From the NCBI GenBank assembly GCA_900769465.1, contig CAAGGT010000080.1, positions 1 to 27,801 on the forward strand: a stretch of DNA of 27,801 bases, given 5' to 3'. A program made the translations under genes and the position numbers. Positions 8,850-17,698 of this stretch are shown piece by piece. Source of the stretch: Bacteroidaceae bacterium (GTDB lineage: Bacteria; Bacteroidota; Bacteroidia; Bacteroidales; Bacteroidaceae). Within the stretch, counting starts at the first letter, position 1. The number at the start of each line of letters is the position of its first letter. Below the pieces are notes generated by a model. That model was given only the letters and a program-made list of their open reading frames with translations, did not search any database and was not told the DNA's origin.

Positions 8850-9083
8850 TCATTTTTTGCCAAGACGTTTCTCAAGGCGTTCCGCATAGCTCTCCTTGCA
8901 GCTCCCGGCATCGGGCATCAGGAACCACAGGATAAAATAACACAACACCGGGGCACCGACACCCAATATCGCAAGCACAAACCACACAAGGCGTACATTC
9001 CCTACATTCAAACCGAAATGTTCGGCAATACCGGCGCACACACCTGCTATCTTCTTGTCTGCAGAACGGACCAATCTTTCCAT
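8850..9083 (-). CDS. PspC domain membrane protein
   Basis: A 77-residue protein with a PspC domain: RSADKKIAGVCAGIAEHFGLN at the N terminus, then a membrane helix about residues 30-55 (LVWFVLAILGVGAPVLCYFI) and a basic tail. PspC proteins act in envelope-stress responses in proteobacteria; stand-alone small PspC proteins in Bacteroidetes are common and uncharacterised. The ATG at 9083 is preferred over an in-frame TTG at 9089. The upstream region (to about 9180) has an A-run and a small inverted repeat near 9159-9181 but no clear promoter. Confidence 0.85.
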   Translation of the reverse strand: MERLVRSADKKIAGVCAGIAEHFGLNVGNVRLVWFVLAILGVGAPVLCYFILWFLMPDAGSCKESYAERLEKRLGKK

Positions 9084-9243
9084 TTTCAAATCAAATTATC
9101 TGTTATTATCATTTTCTGACTGCAATATTACTAAAAAAACACCACCCAAAGTGTTAAAAAAAGTGATTTTATCCACTTTTCGCGGTAAAAGTCCGAAAAA
9201 AGAGAACAATTTTGACGTAAATGGTATATTTTTGTAACAAATT

Positions 9244-10182
9244 ATGGAGGAGTCTGCTCTAACGGAAAGTATTAAAGGAACGATGACCATTGTAAGTTAT
9301 GACAAATGCCCGCTGTGCAAAAGCAACGCCATAAAAAAGCGTTTTGCCTGCATTGACAATTTTGCAACAGGCGAACAGTTCGACATCTATGAATGTACAG
9401 ACTGCGGATTGGTCTTCACTCAGGACATCCCCGATGAAAAGGAGATTGACAGATACTACGAATCGCCCTCATACATTTCGCACAGCAACACCGACAAGGG
9501 GCTCGTGAACCGCACATACCACCTTGTGCGCAAGATAATGCTGCGCAACAAGGCAAGGCTCATTGAAAAGCTCACACTGTTGAAGAACGGCAAGTTGCTC
9601 GATTATGGAGCCGGCGCCGGACACTTTGCCCGCGTCATGGCAGCAAAAGGATGGGATGTGACAGCCATTGAGAAAAACGCCAACGCACGCGAATTGGCAC
9701 TCGACAGGTTCGGTTTCACAATGCACCCCGTTGAGGCATTGCAAGGCATCAACGAGCGAGAGATGGATGTAGTCACCATGTGGCACGTGATGGAACACAT
9801 CCAGGATCCGGACAATATGTGGAGAGAGCTATACCGCATACTCGACGACACAGGCGTTGCCGTCATAGCCGTGCCCAACAGCATCTCCTACGATGCACAA
9901 AGATACAAAGAGCATTGGGCCGCATACGACGTGCCGCGCCACCTGTGGCACTTCACCCCAAGCACCATCATGCGTTGGGGCGAAAAGCACGGTTTCCTGC
10001 TCGAGAAACAGTACACAATGCCCTTTGACGGGTTTTATATATCAATGCTCAGCGAACAGAACAAAGGTTCGCGCTTGCATATGGTAAAAGGTTTTTGGAA
10101 TGGTTTAAAGGGCTGGATTGCACAAAGCAAAAGACGCAGCGCAAGCAGCTCCGTGATATATGTATTCAGGAAAAAGAGATGA
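9244..10182 (+). CDS. Class I SAM-dependent methyltransferase with N-terminal zinc-ribbon-like motif
   Basis: A 312-residue protein. Two CxxC pairs (C22/C25 and C51/C54) form a probable zinc knuckle, followed by a Rossmann methyltransferase domain with the SAM loop DYGAGAGHFA from about residue 120. MWHVMEHIQDPDNMW and VPNSISYDAQRY are typical of the methyltransf_23 type. The C terminus is basic and amphipathic. The substrate is unknown. Bacteroidetes TATTTTTG (9227-9234) lies just upstream; if it is a real -7 box, the ATG at 9283 (MTIVSYDKCPLC) is the likelier start, since 9244 would give almost no leader. Its stop overlaps the ftsX start (ATGA). Confidence 0.85.
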   Translation: MEESALTESIKGTMTIVSYDKCPLCKSNAIKKRFACIDNFATGEQFDIYECTDCGLVFTQDIPDEKEIDRYYESPSYISHSNTDKGLVNRTYHLVRKIMLRNKARLIEKLTLLKNGKLLDYGAGAGHFARVMAAKGWDVTAIEKNANARELALDRFGFTMHPVEALQGINEREMDVVTMWHVMEHIQDPDNMWRELYRILDDTGVAVIAVPNSISYDAQRYKEHWAAYDVPRHLWHFTPSTIMRWGEKHGFLLEKQYTMPFDGFYISMLSEQNKGSRLHMVKGFWNGLKGWIAQSKRRSASSSVIYVFRKKR

Positions 10183-11039
10183 AAAAGCCAATTTTGAACA
10201 TACAAACCTTGAGTGTCTACATAAGCACAACGCTTGTGTTGCTGCTGCTGGGCATTATGGGAATATTGTTTGTCAGCGGACAGTCCGTGTCAAGAAGAAT
10301 CAAGGAAAACTTCACGATGACAGTGATAATGAACGACAAAGCCGACGAAGACGCCATACTGAAGCTGAAGAAGACAATCGACAACAAAGAGTATGTCCTC
10401 AAGAGCAAGTACATCTCAAAGGAGGATGCGCTTGACGAAGCCAGAGCAAGCCTCGGAGCCGACCCCATAGAGCTGTTGGGAGAGAACCCATATGAGGCCG
10501 AGATTGAAATCAGCCTGAAAAAGGAGTTCTCCGATATAGAGCGTATGGCAGAAATAGAGAAGGGACTGATGAAGATGAAAGGCGTTTCAGAGGTCATCTA
10601 TCACAAAGGTCACATTGACACAGTGAACCGCAACATACAGAAGGTGGCACTCCTGCTGTTGACTCTGCTTGTACTGCTCACCGTCATTTCGTGGTCGCTC
10701 ATAAGCAACCTTGTGCGCCTGTCAATCTACTCAAAACGTTTCTTGTTGCACACCATGAAACTGGTGGGGGCAACATGGAGTTTCATCAGGCGTCCGTTCC
10801 TGCTCCACAATATGTGGATTGGGCTTGCCGCAGGAATCATCGCAAACACCCTGTTGGGAGTTGCGCTCTACCTGTTGCAGCAGCGCTCACCCGGGATTGC
10901 GCTCCTGTTGCCCACAAAAGAGCTTGCGATAGTGGGAGTGGCCGTGATAGCATTCGGCATAATAATATGTACCCTGTGCGCATTCCTGTCAGTAAACCGT
11001 TTCCTGCGTATGCGCAACAACGACCTGTACTTCATTTGA
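10179..11039 (+). CDS. ftsX: Cell division protein FtsX
   Basis: The membrane subunit of the FtsEX complex, which couples ATP hydrolysis by FtsE to activation of peptidoglycan hydrolases at the septum. The 286 residues show the standard layout: a first helix at about 15-35, a periplasmic loop of roughly 120 residues (KADEDAILKLKKTIDN to VIYHKGHIDTV), then three helices in the C-terminal third. The ATG at 10179 overlaps the methyltransferase stop by 4 bases. FtsE is not in the window, which is usual in Bacteroidetes, where ftsX sits beside a DUF3098 gene and uppP. Confidence 0.92.
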   Translation: MKKPILNIQTLSVYISTTLVLLLLGIMGILFVSGQSVSRRIKENFTMTVIMNDKADEDAILKLKKTIDNKEYVLKSKYISKEDALDEARASLGADPIELLGENPYEAEIEISLKKEFSDIERMAEIEKGLMKMKGVSEVIYHKGHIDTVNRNIQKVALLLLTLLVLLTVISWSLISNLVRLSIYSKRFLLHTMKLVGATWSFIRRPFLLHNMWIGLAAGIIANTLLGVALYLLQQRSPGIALLLPTKELAIVGVAVIAFGIIICTLCAFLSVNRFLRMRNNDLYFI

Positions 11040-11053
11040 AAACAATTGATATT

Positions 11054-11302
11054 ATGGACAAACCAAATTTCGCCTTCGGCAAATGGAACTACATACTGCT
11101 TGCAGCAGGTGTTATTGCCATCATAGCAGGCTTTGCACTCATGATTGGCCCCGGCTCAACCGAGACACATTTTGAACCGGACATTTTCAGCTTCAGAAGA
11201 ATAAAGCTCGCACCGGCAATCTGTTTCGCGGGATTCATTTTTGTGATTTTCGCAATTATGTACAAGGCAGGGGGCAACAGAAGAAACAACGACACGAAAT
11301 AA
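11054..11302 (+). CDS. DUF3098 small membrane protein
   Basis: An 82-residue protein with two predicted membrane helices (about 12-32 and 54-72) joined by a short loop containing EPDIFSFRRIKLAP. This is the Bacteroidetes DUF3098 family, regularly found between ftsX and uppP. The role is unknown; the context suggests envelope or division. It starts 14 bases after ftsX and ends 9 bases before uppP. Confidence 0.87.
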   Translation: MDKPNFAFGKWNYILLAAGVIAIIAGFALMIGPGSTETHFEPDIFSFRRIKLAPAICFAGFIFVIFAIMYKAGGNRRNNDTK

Positions 11303-11311
11303 CCTTTGTAT

Positions 11312-12160
11312 ATGAATATACTGGACACCATAATCATTGCCATTGTAGAGGGACTGACCGAATTCCTGCCGGTTTCCTCAACGGGGCATATGATAATTGC
11401 ACAGAACATTCTGGGCGTGGAAAGCACACCTTTTGTAAAAGCATTCACATTTATCATACAGTTCGGAGCCATCCTCTCCGTGGTGGTACTCTACTGGAAA
11501 CGTTTCTTCAAGCTCAACCGCACCCCTGCCCCAGAGGGAGCAGGAGCCTTCAGACGTTTCCTGCACAAGTACGATTTCTATTGGAAACTGTTCGTGGCAT
11601 TCATCCCCGCAGCCGTTCTTGGTCTGCTCTTCAGCGATGCAATAGATGCAATGCTCGAGAGCGTCGAGGTAGTGGCAGTGACACTCATTCTCGGCGGTAT
11701 ATTCATGCTTTTCTCGGACAGGATTTTCAACAAGGGCAGCGAAGAGACCAAGCTTACAGAGAAGCGCGCATTCTTCATCGGCCTGTTCCAATGCATCTCA
11801 ATGATACCGGGCGTGTCACGTTCCATGGCAACCATCGTGGGCGGTATGGCACAGAAACTGACAAGAAAGGCCGCAGCCGAATTCTCGTTCTTCCTTGCAG
11901 TGCCCACAATGCTTGCAGCCACACTGTTCAAGATGCTCAAGATATTTACCGAGGAGAACGGGACACAGATACTAAAAGAGAATTTGGATACACTGATAAT
12001 TGGCAACGTAGTAGCATTCATCGTTGCAATGTTGGCAATAAAGTTTTTTATAAATTTTGTAACAAAGTACGGTTTCAAGGCATTCGGGTGGTATAGAATC
12101 ATCGTTGGCGGAGCAATACTGATAATGCTGTTGACCGGACACAACCTATCTATCATATAA
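11312..12160 (+). CDS. uppP: Undecaprenyl-diphosphatase UppP (BacA)
   Basis: Dephosphorylates undecaprenyl diphosphate to recycle the lipid carrier for peptidoglycan and glycan export; it also confers bacitracin tolerance. The 282 residues are hydrophobic throughout. Both family motifs are intact: EGLTEFLPVSSTGH near residues 13-26 and PGVSRSMAT around 168. The ATG at 11312 is preferred to an in-frame TTG two codons upstream. The stop shares one base with the truB start (TAATG). Confidence 0.95.
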   Translation: MNILDTIIIAIVEGLTEFLPVSSTGHMIIAQNILGVESTPFVKAFTFIIQFGAILSVVVLYWKRFFKLNRTPAPEGAGAFRRFLHKYDFYWKLFVAFIPAAVLGLLFSDAIDAMLESVEVVAVTLILGGIFMLFSDRIFNKGSEETKLTEKRAFFIGLFQCISMIPGVSRSMATIVGGMAQKLTRKAAAEFSFFLAVPTMLAATLFKMLKIFTEENGTQILKENLDTLIIGNVVAFIVAMLAIKFFINFVTKYGFKAFGWYRIIVGGAILIMLLTGHNLSII

Positions 12161-12843
12161 TGGATTTTGTTGCAGGAGAAATAATACCCATAAACAAACC
12201 CTATACTTGGACGTCGTTCCAGATAGTGAACAAGATACGCTACCACCTGAGCCGTAAGTACGGAATAAAGAGATTCAAGGTTGGACACGCGGGCACACTC
12301 GACCCATTGGCGTCAGGCGTCTTGTTGCTATGCACAGGAAAGGCAACCAAGAGGATTGAAGAGCTGCAGAGCCACACCAAGGAGTACGAGGCCGAGATTA
12401 TGCTCGGCGCCACCACCCCGTCGTTCGATATGGAGCATCCCGTCGATGCCACATACCCGTACGAACATATCACACGGGAGATGGTAGAGGAGACACTCAA
12501 ACAGTTTGTCGGCAACATAGCCCAGCGCCCTCCTCTCTTCTCGGCCTGCAAGGTCAATGGCAAACGCGCCTACGACCTGGCACGTGGCGGCAGCGAAATG
12601 CAGCTGGAACCCAAGCAGATACGCATTGACTCAATAGAACTGCTGGAGTGCGAGTTGCCAAAAATAAGAATACGTGTGGTATGCGGCAAAGGTACCTACA
12701 TACGTTCACTCGCACGCGACATCGGCGTGGCCCTGAACAGCGGCGGTTACCTGACCGACCTTGTACGCACCCGTATTGGAGAGTATAGACTTGAAAATTG
12801 TATAACACCGGAATCATTCCAAGATTGGCTTGAAGAACAATGA
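12160..12843 (+). CDS. truB: tRNA pseudouridine-55 synthase TruB
   Basis: Isomerises U55 in the T-loop of tRNAs. The 227 residues carry the catalytic aspartate D48 in GHAGTLDPLASG. Further TruB features are RPPLFSACKVNGKRAYDLAR and the GTYIRSLARDIG segment. It lacks a long C-terminal PUA extension, as Bacteroidetes TruB usually does. The gene is coupled on both sides: one base shared with uppP and four (ATGA) with queA. Confidence 0.96.
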   Translation: MDFVAGEIIPINKPYTWTSFQIVNKIRYHLSRKYGIKRFKVGHAGTLDPLASGVLLLCTGKATKRIEELQSHTKEYEAEIMLGATTPSFDMEHPVDATYPYEHITREMVEETLKQFVGNIAQRPPLFSACKVNGKRAYDLARGGSEMQLEPKQIRIDSIELLECELPKIRIRVVCGKGTYIRSLARDIGVALNSGGYLTDLVRTRIGEYRLENCITPESFQDWLEEQ

Positions 12844-13943
12844 ACACAATGACAGAAGAAAGTTTTAGTATAAGCGGACAGCACATGAAGCTGTCACAGT
12901 TCAAATACAAATTGCCCGAGGACCGCATTGCGCTATACCCGGCCGATTGCCGCGACGAGTCGCGTCTGCTCGTCCTGCACAAAAAGACAGGTGAAATAGA
13001 ACACCGCATCTTCAAGGAGGTTATCAACTACTTCGACGAGAAGGATGTCTTTGTGATGAACGACAGCAAGGTATTCCCCGCCCGTCTCTACGGCAACAAG
13101 GAGAAGACCAATGCACAGATTGAGGTATTCCTGCTACGCGAGCTCAACGAAGAGTTCCGTCTGTGGGATGTGCTTGTAGACCCCGCCCGCAAGATACGTA
13201 TAGGCAACAAGCTCTACTTTGGCGAGGACAACTCAATGGTAGCCGAGGTCATCGACAACACCACATCACGTGGCCGCACACTGCGTTTTCTCTATGACGG
13301 CCCGCACGATGAATTCAAGAAAGCACTCTTTGCACTTGGCGTAGCCCCGTTGCCCGAGGATTTCAAGCGCCTGCGCAAGGAAGAACCCGAGGACCTGCAA
13401 AATTTCCAGACCTATTTTGCAAAGAAAGAGGGGTCTGTCACAGCATCATTCGCCGGCCTGCACTTTACACGCGAGCTGATGAAGCGTATGGAGATCAGAG
13501 GTATAGACTCAGCATTCGTGACAATGCACACAGGCCTTGGCAGCTTCCGCGAAATAGATGTGGAAGACCTCACCAAACACAAGATGGACAGCGACCTCAT
13601 AAGCGTGGACACAGATGCCGTACTTACCATAAACAAGGCCAAGAGCGAGAACCGCAGAATATGCGCCGTGGGCACATCGGTACAGCGTGTGCTTGAGACA
13701 GCAGCCCTCACAGGCGGTATGCTCAAGGAGTACGACGGATGGACAAGCAAGTTCATCTTCCCCGAGTACAATTTCCAGGTAGCAAACTGCATGATTGCCA
13801 ATTTCTACGCTCCATATTCTACAATGCTGATGCTCACCACTGCATTCGGCGGATATGACAACGTGATGAACGCCTACAATGTAGCGCTTGAGGAGGGTTA
13901 CCGCTTTGGCCTCTACGGCGATGCAATGCTCATCATAGACTGA
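12840..13943 (+). CDS. queA: S-adenosylmethionine:tRNA ribosyltransferase-isomerase QueA
   Basis: Moves the ribosyl part of SAM onto preQ1-modified tRNA to make epoxyqueuosine. Family motifs are clear: ESRLLVLHKKTGEIEHR, FVMNDSKVFPARLYG, TASFAGLHFT and MHTGLGSFR. The frame opens at 12840 (367 residues), overlapping truB by 4 bases. The internal ATG at 12885 (MKLSQFKYKLPEDRIALYP) matches where most relatives begin, so the first 15 residues may not be translated. Two SAM-using enzymes (queA and metK) lie close together. Confidence 0.95.
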   Translation: MNTMTEESFSISGQHMKLSQFKYKLPEDRIALYPADCRDESRLLVLHKKTGEIEHRIFKEVINYFDEKDVFVMNDSKVFPARLYGNKEKTNAQIEVFLLRELNEEFRLWDVLVDPARKIRIGNKLYFGEDNSMVAEVIDNTTSRGRTLRFLYDGPHDEFKKALFALGVAPLPEDFKRLRKEEPEDLQNFQTYFAKKEGSVTASFAGLHFTRELMKRMEIRGIDSAFVTMHTGLGSFREIDVEDLTKHKMDSDLISVDTDAVLTINKAKSENRRICAVGTSVQRVLETAALTGGMLKEYDGWTSKFIFPEYNFQVANCMIANFYAPYSTMLMLTTAFGGYDNVMNAYNVALEEGYRFGLYGDAMLIID

Positions 13944-13950
13944 TTCGGCA

Positions 13951-14427
13951 ATGGCGACCGTACACCTGGGGTTAGGAACCAACATTGGTAATAAACAGGA
14001 GAATCTGATGCGAGCGATAGAAGCCCTATCGCTCGCATTAGGCAATTGCACGGCAGTATCGGCCTTTATGGAAACCAAACCCTGGGGGTTCGACAGTTGC
14101 AATACCTTCCTCAACTGCGCAGCGGCTTTCGACACAGAACTGCCACCATTGCAGTTGCTTGAAACCACAGAAAGGATAGAGCGCGAACTAGGGCGCACAA
14201 CAAAATCCACTGATGGAGTATATCACGACAGAATCATCGACATAGACATTCTGCTATACGGGAACGAAATTGTAGATATACCACGCCTGACCATCCCCCA
14301 CCCCTTGATGCACCTGCGCGATTTTGTTCTTGAGCCGCTAGTAGAGATTGCCCCCCACACCATTCACCCCACGACAGGCAAAGACATTGCACAGCTTGCC
14401 GCAGAACAGAAAGACAGGCCTTTATAA
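13951..14427 (+). CDS. folK: 6-hydroxymethyl-7,8-dihydropterin pyrophosphokinase
   Basis: Transfers pyrophosphate from ATP to 6-hydroxymethyl-dihydropterin in folate synthesis. The 158-residue single-domain protein has LGLGTNIGNKQENL at the N terminus, the metal-binding DRIIDIDILLYG, and the IPHPLMHLRDFVLEPL signature. It begins 7 bases after queA. It shares a pathway with folE in this window. Confidence 0.94.
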   Translation: MATVHLGLGTNIGNKQENLMRAIEALSLALGNCTAVSAFMETKPWGFDSCNTFLNCAAAFDTELPPLQLLETTERIERELGRTTKSTDGVYHDRIIDIDILLYGNEIVDIPRLTIPHPLMHLRDFVLEPLVEIAPHTIHPTTGKDIAQLAAEQKDRPL

Positions 14428-14492
14428 AAGGTTAAAAATTACTGCATAATAAAAAAAACAGCGCAAAATAGAGCAAATAAACAAAAAACACC

Positions 14493-14500
14493 TATCTTTG
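14493..14500 (+). promoter_or_regulatory. metK -7 promoter element
   Basis: TATCTTTG matches the Bacteroidetes -7 box exactly, but no clear TTTG lies 19-21 bases upstream; that region is A-rich. The start near 14507 would place the SAM-II aptamer at the 5' end of the transcript. Confidence 0.45.
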
Positions 14501-14530
14501 CAAACGATAAAAGCCTGCGCAAAGGCTGTA

Positions 14531-14580
14531 TGTGGAGAGATTTGACTGCTTGCAACCACGATAAAAAATGCTAAAATCCC
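14531..14580 (+). ncRNA. SAM-II riboswitch in the metK leader
   Basis: The segment fits the compact SAM-II (SAM-alpha) pseudoknot. A P1 stem pairs GTGG (14532-14535) with CCAC (14556-14559). The P1 loop contains the conserved GATTTGACTGCTTGCAACC. The A-rich connector ATAAAAAATGCTAAAA is followed by AAATC (14574-14578), which can pair with GATTT (14539-14543) to close the pseudoknot. SAM-II occurs in alphaproteobacteria and Bacteroidetes before SAM and methionine genes, which fits the metK context. About 150 bases separate it from the metK ATG; no terminator stem is evident there. Confidence 0.8.
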
Positions 14581-14729
14581 CATCAGAGGGCATCGTAAAG
14601 GCAATTCGCCGGCATTCAATATCCCACAGACAGTTCTTCAAAAGGCTTGCGACAATTAACAAGCAAACATTAACCACGCTCCGCGCGACACAAGAACATT
14701 GGTACAACCGGAGCAAAAAAACTACTACT

Positions 14730-16022
14730 ATGGGATATTTATTCACATCAGAATCAGTTTCAGAGGGACACCCCGACAAAGTTGCCGACCAGATTTCGGA
14801 CGCAGTACTTGACCAGCTCATCGCATTCGACCCACAGTCAAAGGTCGCTTGTGAAACACTTGTCACCACAGGCCAGGTTGTTATTGCCGGCGAGGTAAAG
14901 TCATCGGCATACGTTGACCTGCAGGAGATTGCACGCGGTGTCATCAACAAAATCGGCTACACAAAGAGCGAATATATGTTCGACGGCAATTCGTGCGGTA
15001 TCTTCTCGGCCATCCACGAGCAGAGCGCCGATATCAACCGTGGTGTTGAGCGCGAGGACCCCATGAGCCAGGGTGCAGGCGACCAGGGCATGATGTTCGG
15101 TTACGCAACAAACGAGACCGAGAACTATATGCCCGTTTCACTCGACCTCTCACACCTCATCCTCACCGAACTTGCCGAGATTCGCCGCGAGGGCAAGATG
15201 ATGACCTATCTGCGTCCCGACTCAAAGAGCCAGGTGACCATCGAGTACAACGACGAGAACAAGCCCGTACGCATTGACACAATCGTGGTATCTACACAGC
15301 ACGACGATTTCATCCAACCCGAGACAGAAAGCAAGGAGGCACAATTGGCAGCCGATGCCGCACAGATTGCAAAAATCAAGGAGGACGTACTCAACATCCT
15401 CATGCCACGCGTAAAGGCAAAGATTACATCACAGAGCGTGCTTGCACTCTTTGGCGATGACATCAAATACCACGTGAACCCAACCGGCAAGTTCGTTATC
15501 GGTGGCCCACACGGTGACACAGGACTCACAGGCCGCAAGATTATCGTTGACACATACGGTGGCAAGGGCGCACACGGTGGCGGTGCATTCAGCGGCAAGG
15601 ACCCCAGCAAGGTGGACCGCAGCGCAGCATACGCAGCACGCCACATAGCAAAGAACCTTGTTGCAGCCGGTGTTGCCGATGAGGCTCTTATACAGCTCTC
15701 ATACGCAATTGGTGTTGCAGAGCCTGTAAGCGTATTCGTGAACACATACGGCACAGCAAAGGTGAACCTTACCGACGGCGAGATTGCCGACAAGGTAAAG
15801 AACCTCTTCGACCTTCGTCCAAAGGCAATCGAGGAGCGCCTGAAACTGCGTAATCCAATCTACAGCGAGACAGCATCATACGGACACGTAGGCCGCACAC
15901 CACAGGTGGTAACCAAAGTGTTCACATCGCGCTACCTCGAGAACAAGACTGTAGAGGTAGAACTCTTCACTTGGGAGAAACTTGACTACGTCGAGAAAGT
16001 AAAGGAAGCATTCGCACTCTGA
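14730..16022 (+). CDS. metK: S-adenosylmethionine synthetase MetK
   Basis: Makes SAM from methionine and ATP. From the ATG at 14730 the protein has 430 residues, the Bacteroidetes length, and begins MGYLFTSESVSEGHPDKVADQ. Other motifs are GAGDQGMMFGYA, GGPHGDTGLTGRKIIVDTYGG and GAFSGKDPSKVDRSAAYAAR. The frame stays open 54 codons further upstream to an ATG at 14568 inside the riboswitch; that extension is basic and unlike MetK, so I treat it as leader. Expression is probably repressed by SAM through the riboswitch. Confidence 0.96.
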   Translation: MGYLFTSESVSEGHPDKVADQISDAVLDQLIAFDPQSKVACETLVTTGQVVIAGEVKSSAYVDLQEIARGVINKIGYTKSEYMFDGNSCGIFSAIHEQSADINRGVEREDPMSQGAGDQGMMFGYATNETENYMPVSLDLSHLILTELAEIRREGKMMTYLRPDSKSQVTIEYNDENKPVRIDTIVVSTQHDDFIQPETESKEAQLAADAAQIAKIKEDVLNILMPRVKAKITSQSVLALFGDDIKYHVNPTGKFVIGGPHGDTGLTGRKIIVDTYGGKGAHGGGAFSGKDPSKVDRSAAYAARHIAKNLVAAGVADEALIQLSYAIGVAEPVSVFVNTYGTAKVNLTDGEIADKVKNLFDLRPKAIEERLKLRNPIYSETASYGHVGRTPQVVTKVFTSRYLENKTVEVELFTWEKLDYVEKVKEAFAL

Positions 16023-16028
16023 TACAAA

Positions 16029-16664
16029 ATGCGACTAGGCGAGTGGATCAACCGTAAAAGGCACAACAGGGGGTTTGGAATCCAATCCCCCTCGTCCTTT
16101 TTCTTCATTACGCAAGTTCTGAAGGAGCGGTTGCCATACTATGCCTACCCCATACTTGACAGAGTTGTAGGCGGAAGCATACGGAAACGAAGACATTTCC
16201 GCGAGCTGTTCCGCATAACCAACCACTTACAACCCACCAGCTGCATATCCATCGGGTCGGCCGAGGCTGCCTGCGCCATGGTATTGGCCAAGCCCGGCGC
16301 AACACATTACGCCATACTCCCGTCCGGCACAAGCCGAACACAGACAATACTGGCCGACAACAGCTGCCATATTGCAACATCTGTTGAAGAACTCCCGGGA
16401 ATAATATCCAACACCGGCACTGTGGGAATTTTGTACATCAAAGCAGACCAAAACATTGACACCCTTGTACAGGCTGCATTGCAACACACGAACAATGACA
16501 GCACAATTGTTGTTGACGGCATAAACCGCAACAAAGCCTCACGCGAATGGTGGCGGCAGATTGTCAAGGACAACAGGACAATTGTAACATACGACATGTA
16601 CAGCTACGGACTGCTTTTCTTTGACAAAGAGAGGAAAAAGCAACACTACACCCTGAAAAGGTAA
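16029..16664 (+). CDS. Putative methyltransferase-like protein (divergent)
   Basis: A 211-residue protein that begins 6 bases after metK. The N terminus, RGFGIQSPSSFFFITQVLKERLPYYAYP, resembles that of a Bacteroidetes family of SAM-dependent methyltransferases that usually reads HGVHSPF at this point. The middle has alternating hydrophobic strands (SCISIGSAEAACAMVLAKPGA, TVGILYIKADQNIDTL, STIVVDGINRNKASREWWRQI) as in an O-methyltransferase fold. The usual glycine-rich SAM loop is weak, so activity is doubtful. The call rests on recall of the N-terminal pattern. Confidence 0.6.
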   Translation: MRLGEWINRKRHNRGFGIQSPSSFFFITQVLKERLPYYAYPILDRVVGGSIRKRRHFRELFRITNHLQPTSCISIGSAEAACAMVLAKPGATHYAILPSGTSRTQTILADNSCHIATSVEELPGIISNTGTVGILYIKADQNIDTLVQAALQHTNNDSTIVVDGINRNKASREWWRQIVKDNRTIVTYDMYSYGLLFFDKERKKQHYTLKR

Positions 16665-16670
16665 CGCACA

Positions 16671-17210
16671 ATGAAGAAAGCAAGCATATACACCGGCACC
16701 GGCGACAGCGGCAGCACATCACTCTGCGGCGGCACACGCGTACCCAAAGACCACCCCAGAGTCGAGGCATACGGCACGCTTGATGAACTCAATGCGCACT
16801 TGGGGTTGCTTGCGGCATCACTCAACGACGACACAACCACAAGCTTCATTGAACAGATAGAGAACAATGTCTTCACCATTGGATGCCACCTGGCAAAAGA
16901 ACACAATGCTTGCCACCCCGTAGAAACAGGTGACATTGAAGATATTGAAAAGAGAATAGACGACATCAGCGCATCATTGCCGGCACTGAAAAGTTTCATC
17001 CTGCCTGCAAACAGCGAGCAGGCTGCACGTGCCAATGTGTGCCGTACCATATGCCGCCGCGCTGAAAGAGCAATGGTCACACTTGACAAAAAGAACCCGG
17101 TTTCACCCAATGCTATGGTGTATATTAACCGACTTTCCGACTATCTGTTTGCACTCCAGCGCCAACTTATGGACAGAAAGGAAAAAATGTGGCAAAAACC
17201 TTGCAAATAA
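16671..17210 (+). CDS. Cob(I)alamin adenosyltransferase, PduO type
   Basis: Adenosylates cob(I)alamin with ATP to give coenzyme B12. The 179-residue helical protein has the ATP-binding N-terminal YTGTGDSGSTSLCGG, then RVEAYGTLDELNAHLG, CRTICRRAER and NRLSDYLFALQRQ, all family signatures. It starts 6 bases after the preceding gene. The promoter of the DUF2795 gene overlaps its last codons. Confidence 0.93.
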   Translation: MKKASIYTGTGDSGSTSLCGGTRVPKDHPRVEAYGTLDELNAHLGLLAASLNDDTTTSFIEQIENNVFTIGCHLAKEHNACHPVETGDIEDIEKRIDDISASLPALKSFILPANSEQAARANVCRTICRRAERAMVTLDKKNPVSPNAMVYINRLSDYLFALQRQLMDRKEKMWQKPCK

Positions 17211-17230
17211 ATAAAATTAATTTACTTTTG
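17201..17230 (+). promoter_or_regulatory. DUF2795 gene promoter
   Basis: TTG at 17201-17203, 19 bases, TACTTTTG at 17223-17230. The -33 side reads AACCTTGCA and the -7 side TTTTGCA. The same AACCTTGC...TTTTGC pair recurs in the second promoter of the downstream cassettes. Confidence 0.6.
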
Positions 17231-17268
17231 CACGCACTTAACTAAAACTTAATAAAACAGTATCAGAT

Positions 17269-17490
17269 ATGTATTGGACACTTGAATTGGCATCAAAATT
17301 GGAGGATGCACCATGGCCTGCAACAAAGGACGAACTCATTGACTACGCAGTACGTTCAGGCGCGCCACTGGAAGTTATAGAAAACTTGCAGGAGATTGAG
17401 GACGAAGGTGATGTTTACGAAAGCATCGAAGACATCTGGCCCGACTACCCGAGCAAGGAGGATTTCTTCTTTGACGAGGAGGAGTATTAA
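17269..17490 (+). CDS. DUF2795 protein whose 3' end is the array's landing site
   Basis: A 73-residue, very acidic protein (MYWTLELASKLEDAPWPATKDELIDYA... to FFFDEEEY) of the DUF2795 family, widely conserved in Bacteroidetes, with no known function. The gene is intact and has its own promoter. Its last 24 bases (17467-17490) recur six more times downstream, each time at the end of a cassette. The gene is therefore the fixed left anchor of the array, and its end would be rebuilt by each incoming copy. Confidence 0.9.
   Translation: MYWTLELASKLEDAPWPATKDELIDYAVRSGAPLEVIENLQEIEDEGDVYESIEDIWPDYPSKEDFFFDEEEY
17467..17490 (+). repeat. DUF2795 tail, copy 0 (native)
   Basis: Encodes FFDEEEY-stop as ttc ttt gac gag gag gag tat taa. 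It is followed by a type I tail: GATTTAGCAATCAGTTAAA, then a stem-loop terminator. All later copies are compared with this one. Confidence 0.9.
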
Positions 17491-17524
17491 GATTTAGCAA
17501 TCAGTTAAACCATTGATTTTCAAT

Positions 17525-17565
17525 AGGGGAACAAGCAAAAACAAACTTGTCTCCCTTATTTTTTT
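17525..17565 (+). terminator. Type I terminator after the DUF2795 gene
   Basis: An imperfect 11-bp stem (17525-17535 with 17546-17556) followed by TTATTTTTTTG. The same stem-loop, with compensating changes, follows tail copies 2, 3 and 5, so it travels with them. Confidence 0.8.
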
Positions 17566-17698
17566 GTTCGCTTAAATGCGCAATATACATGTTTATATGT
17601 TGTGTTCCGAGAATAAACTTGTTTATTTACTTACCTTCTTTAGTCCCCTCATTTTTGTTAAATCAAGTGAAACAAAAAGAGATTTCCACCAATAACTA

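Noticed and set aside
14568..14729. MetK with a 54-residue N-terminal extension
   Set aside because: The ATG lies inside a SAM-II aptamer and MetK proteins begin at the MGYLFTSESVSEGHPDK segment; kept only as a finding.
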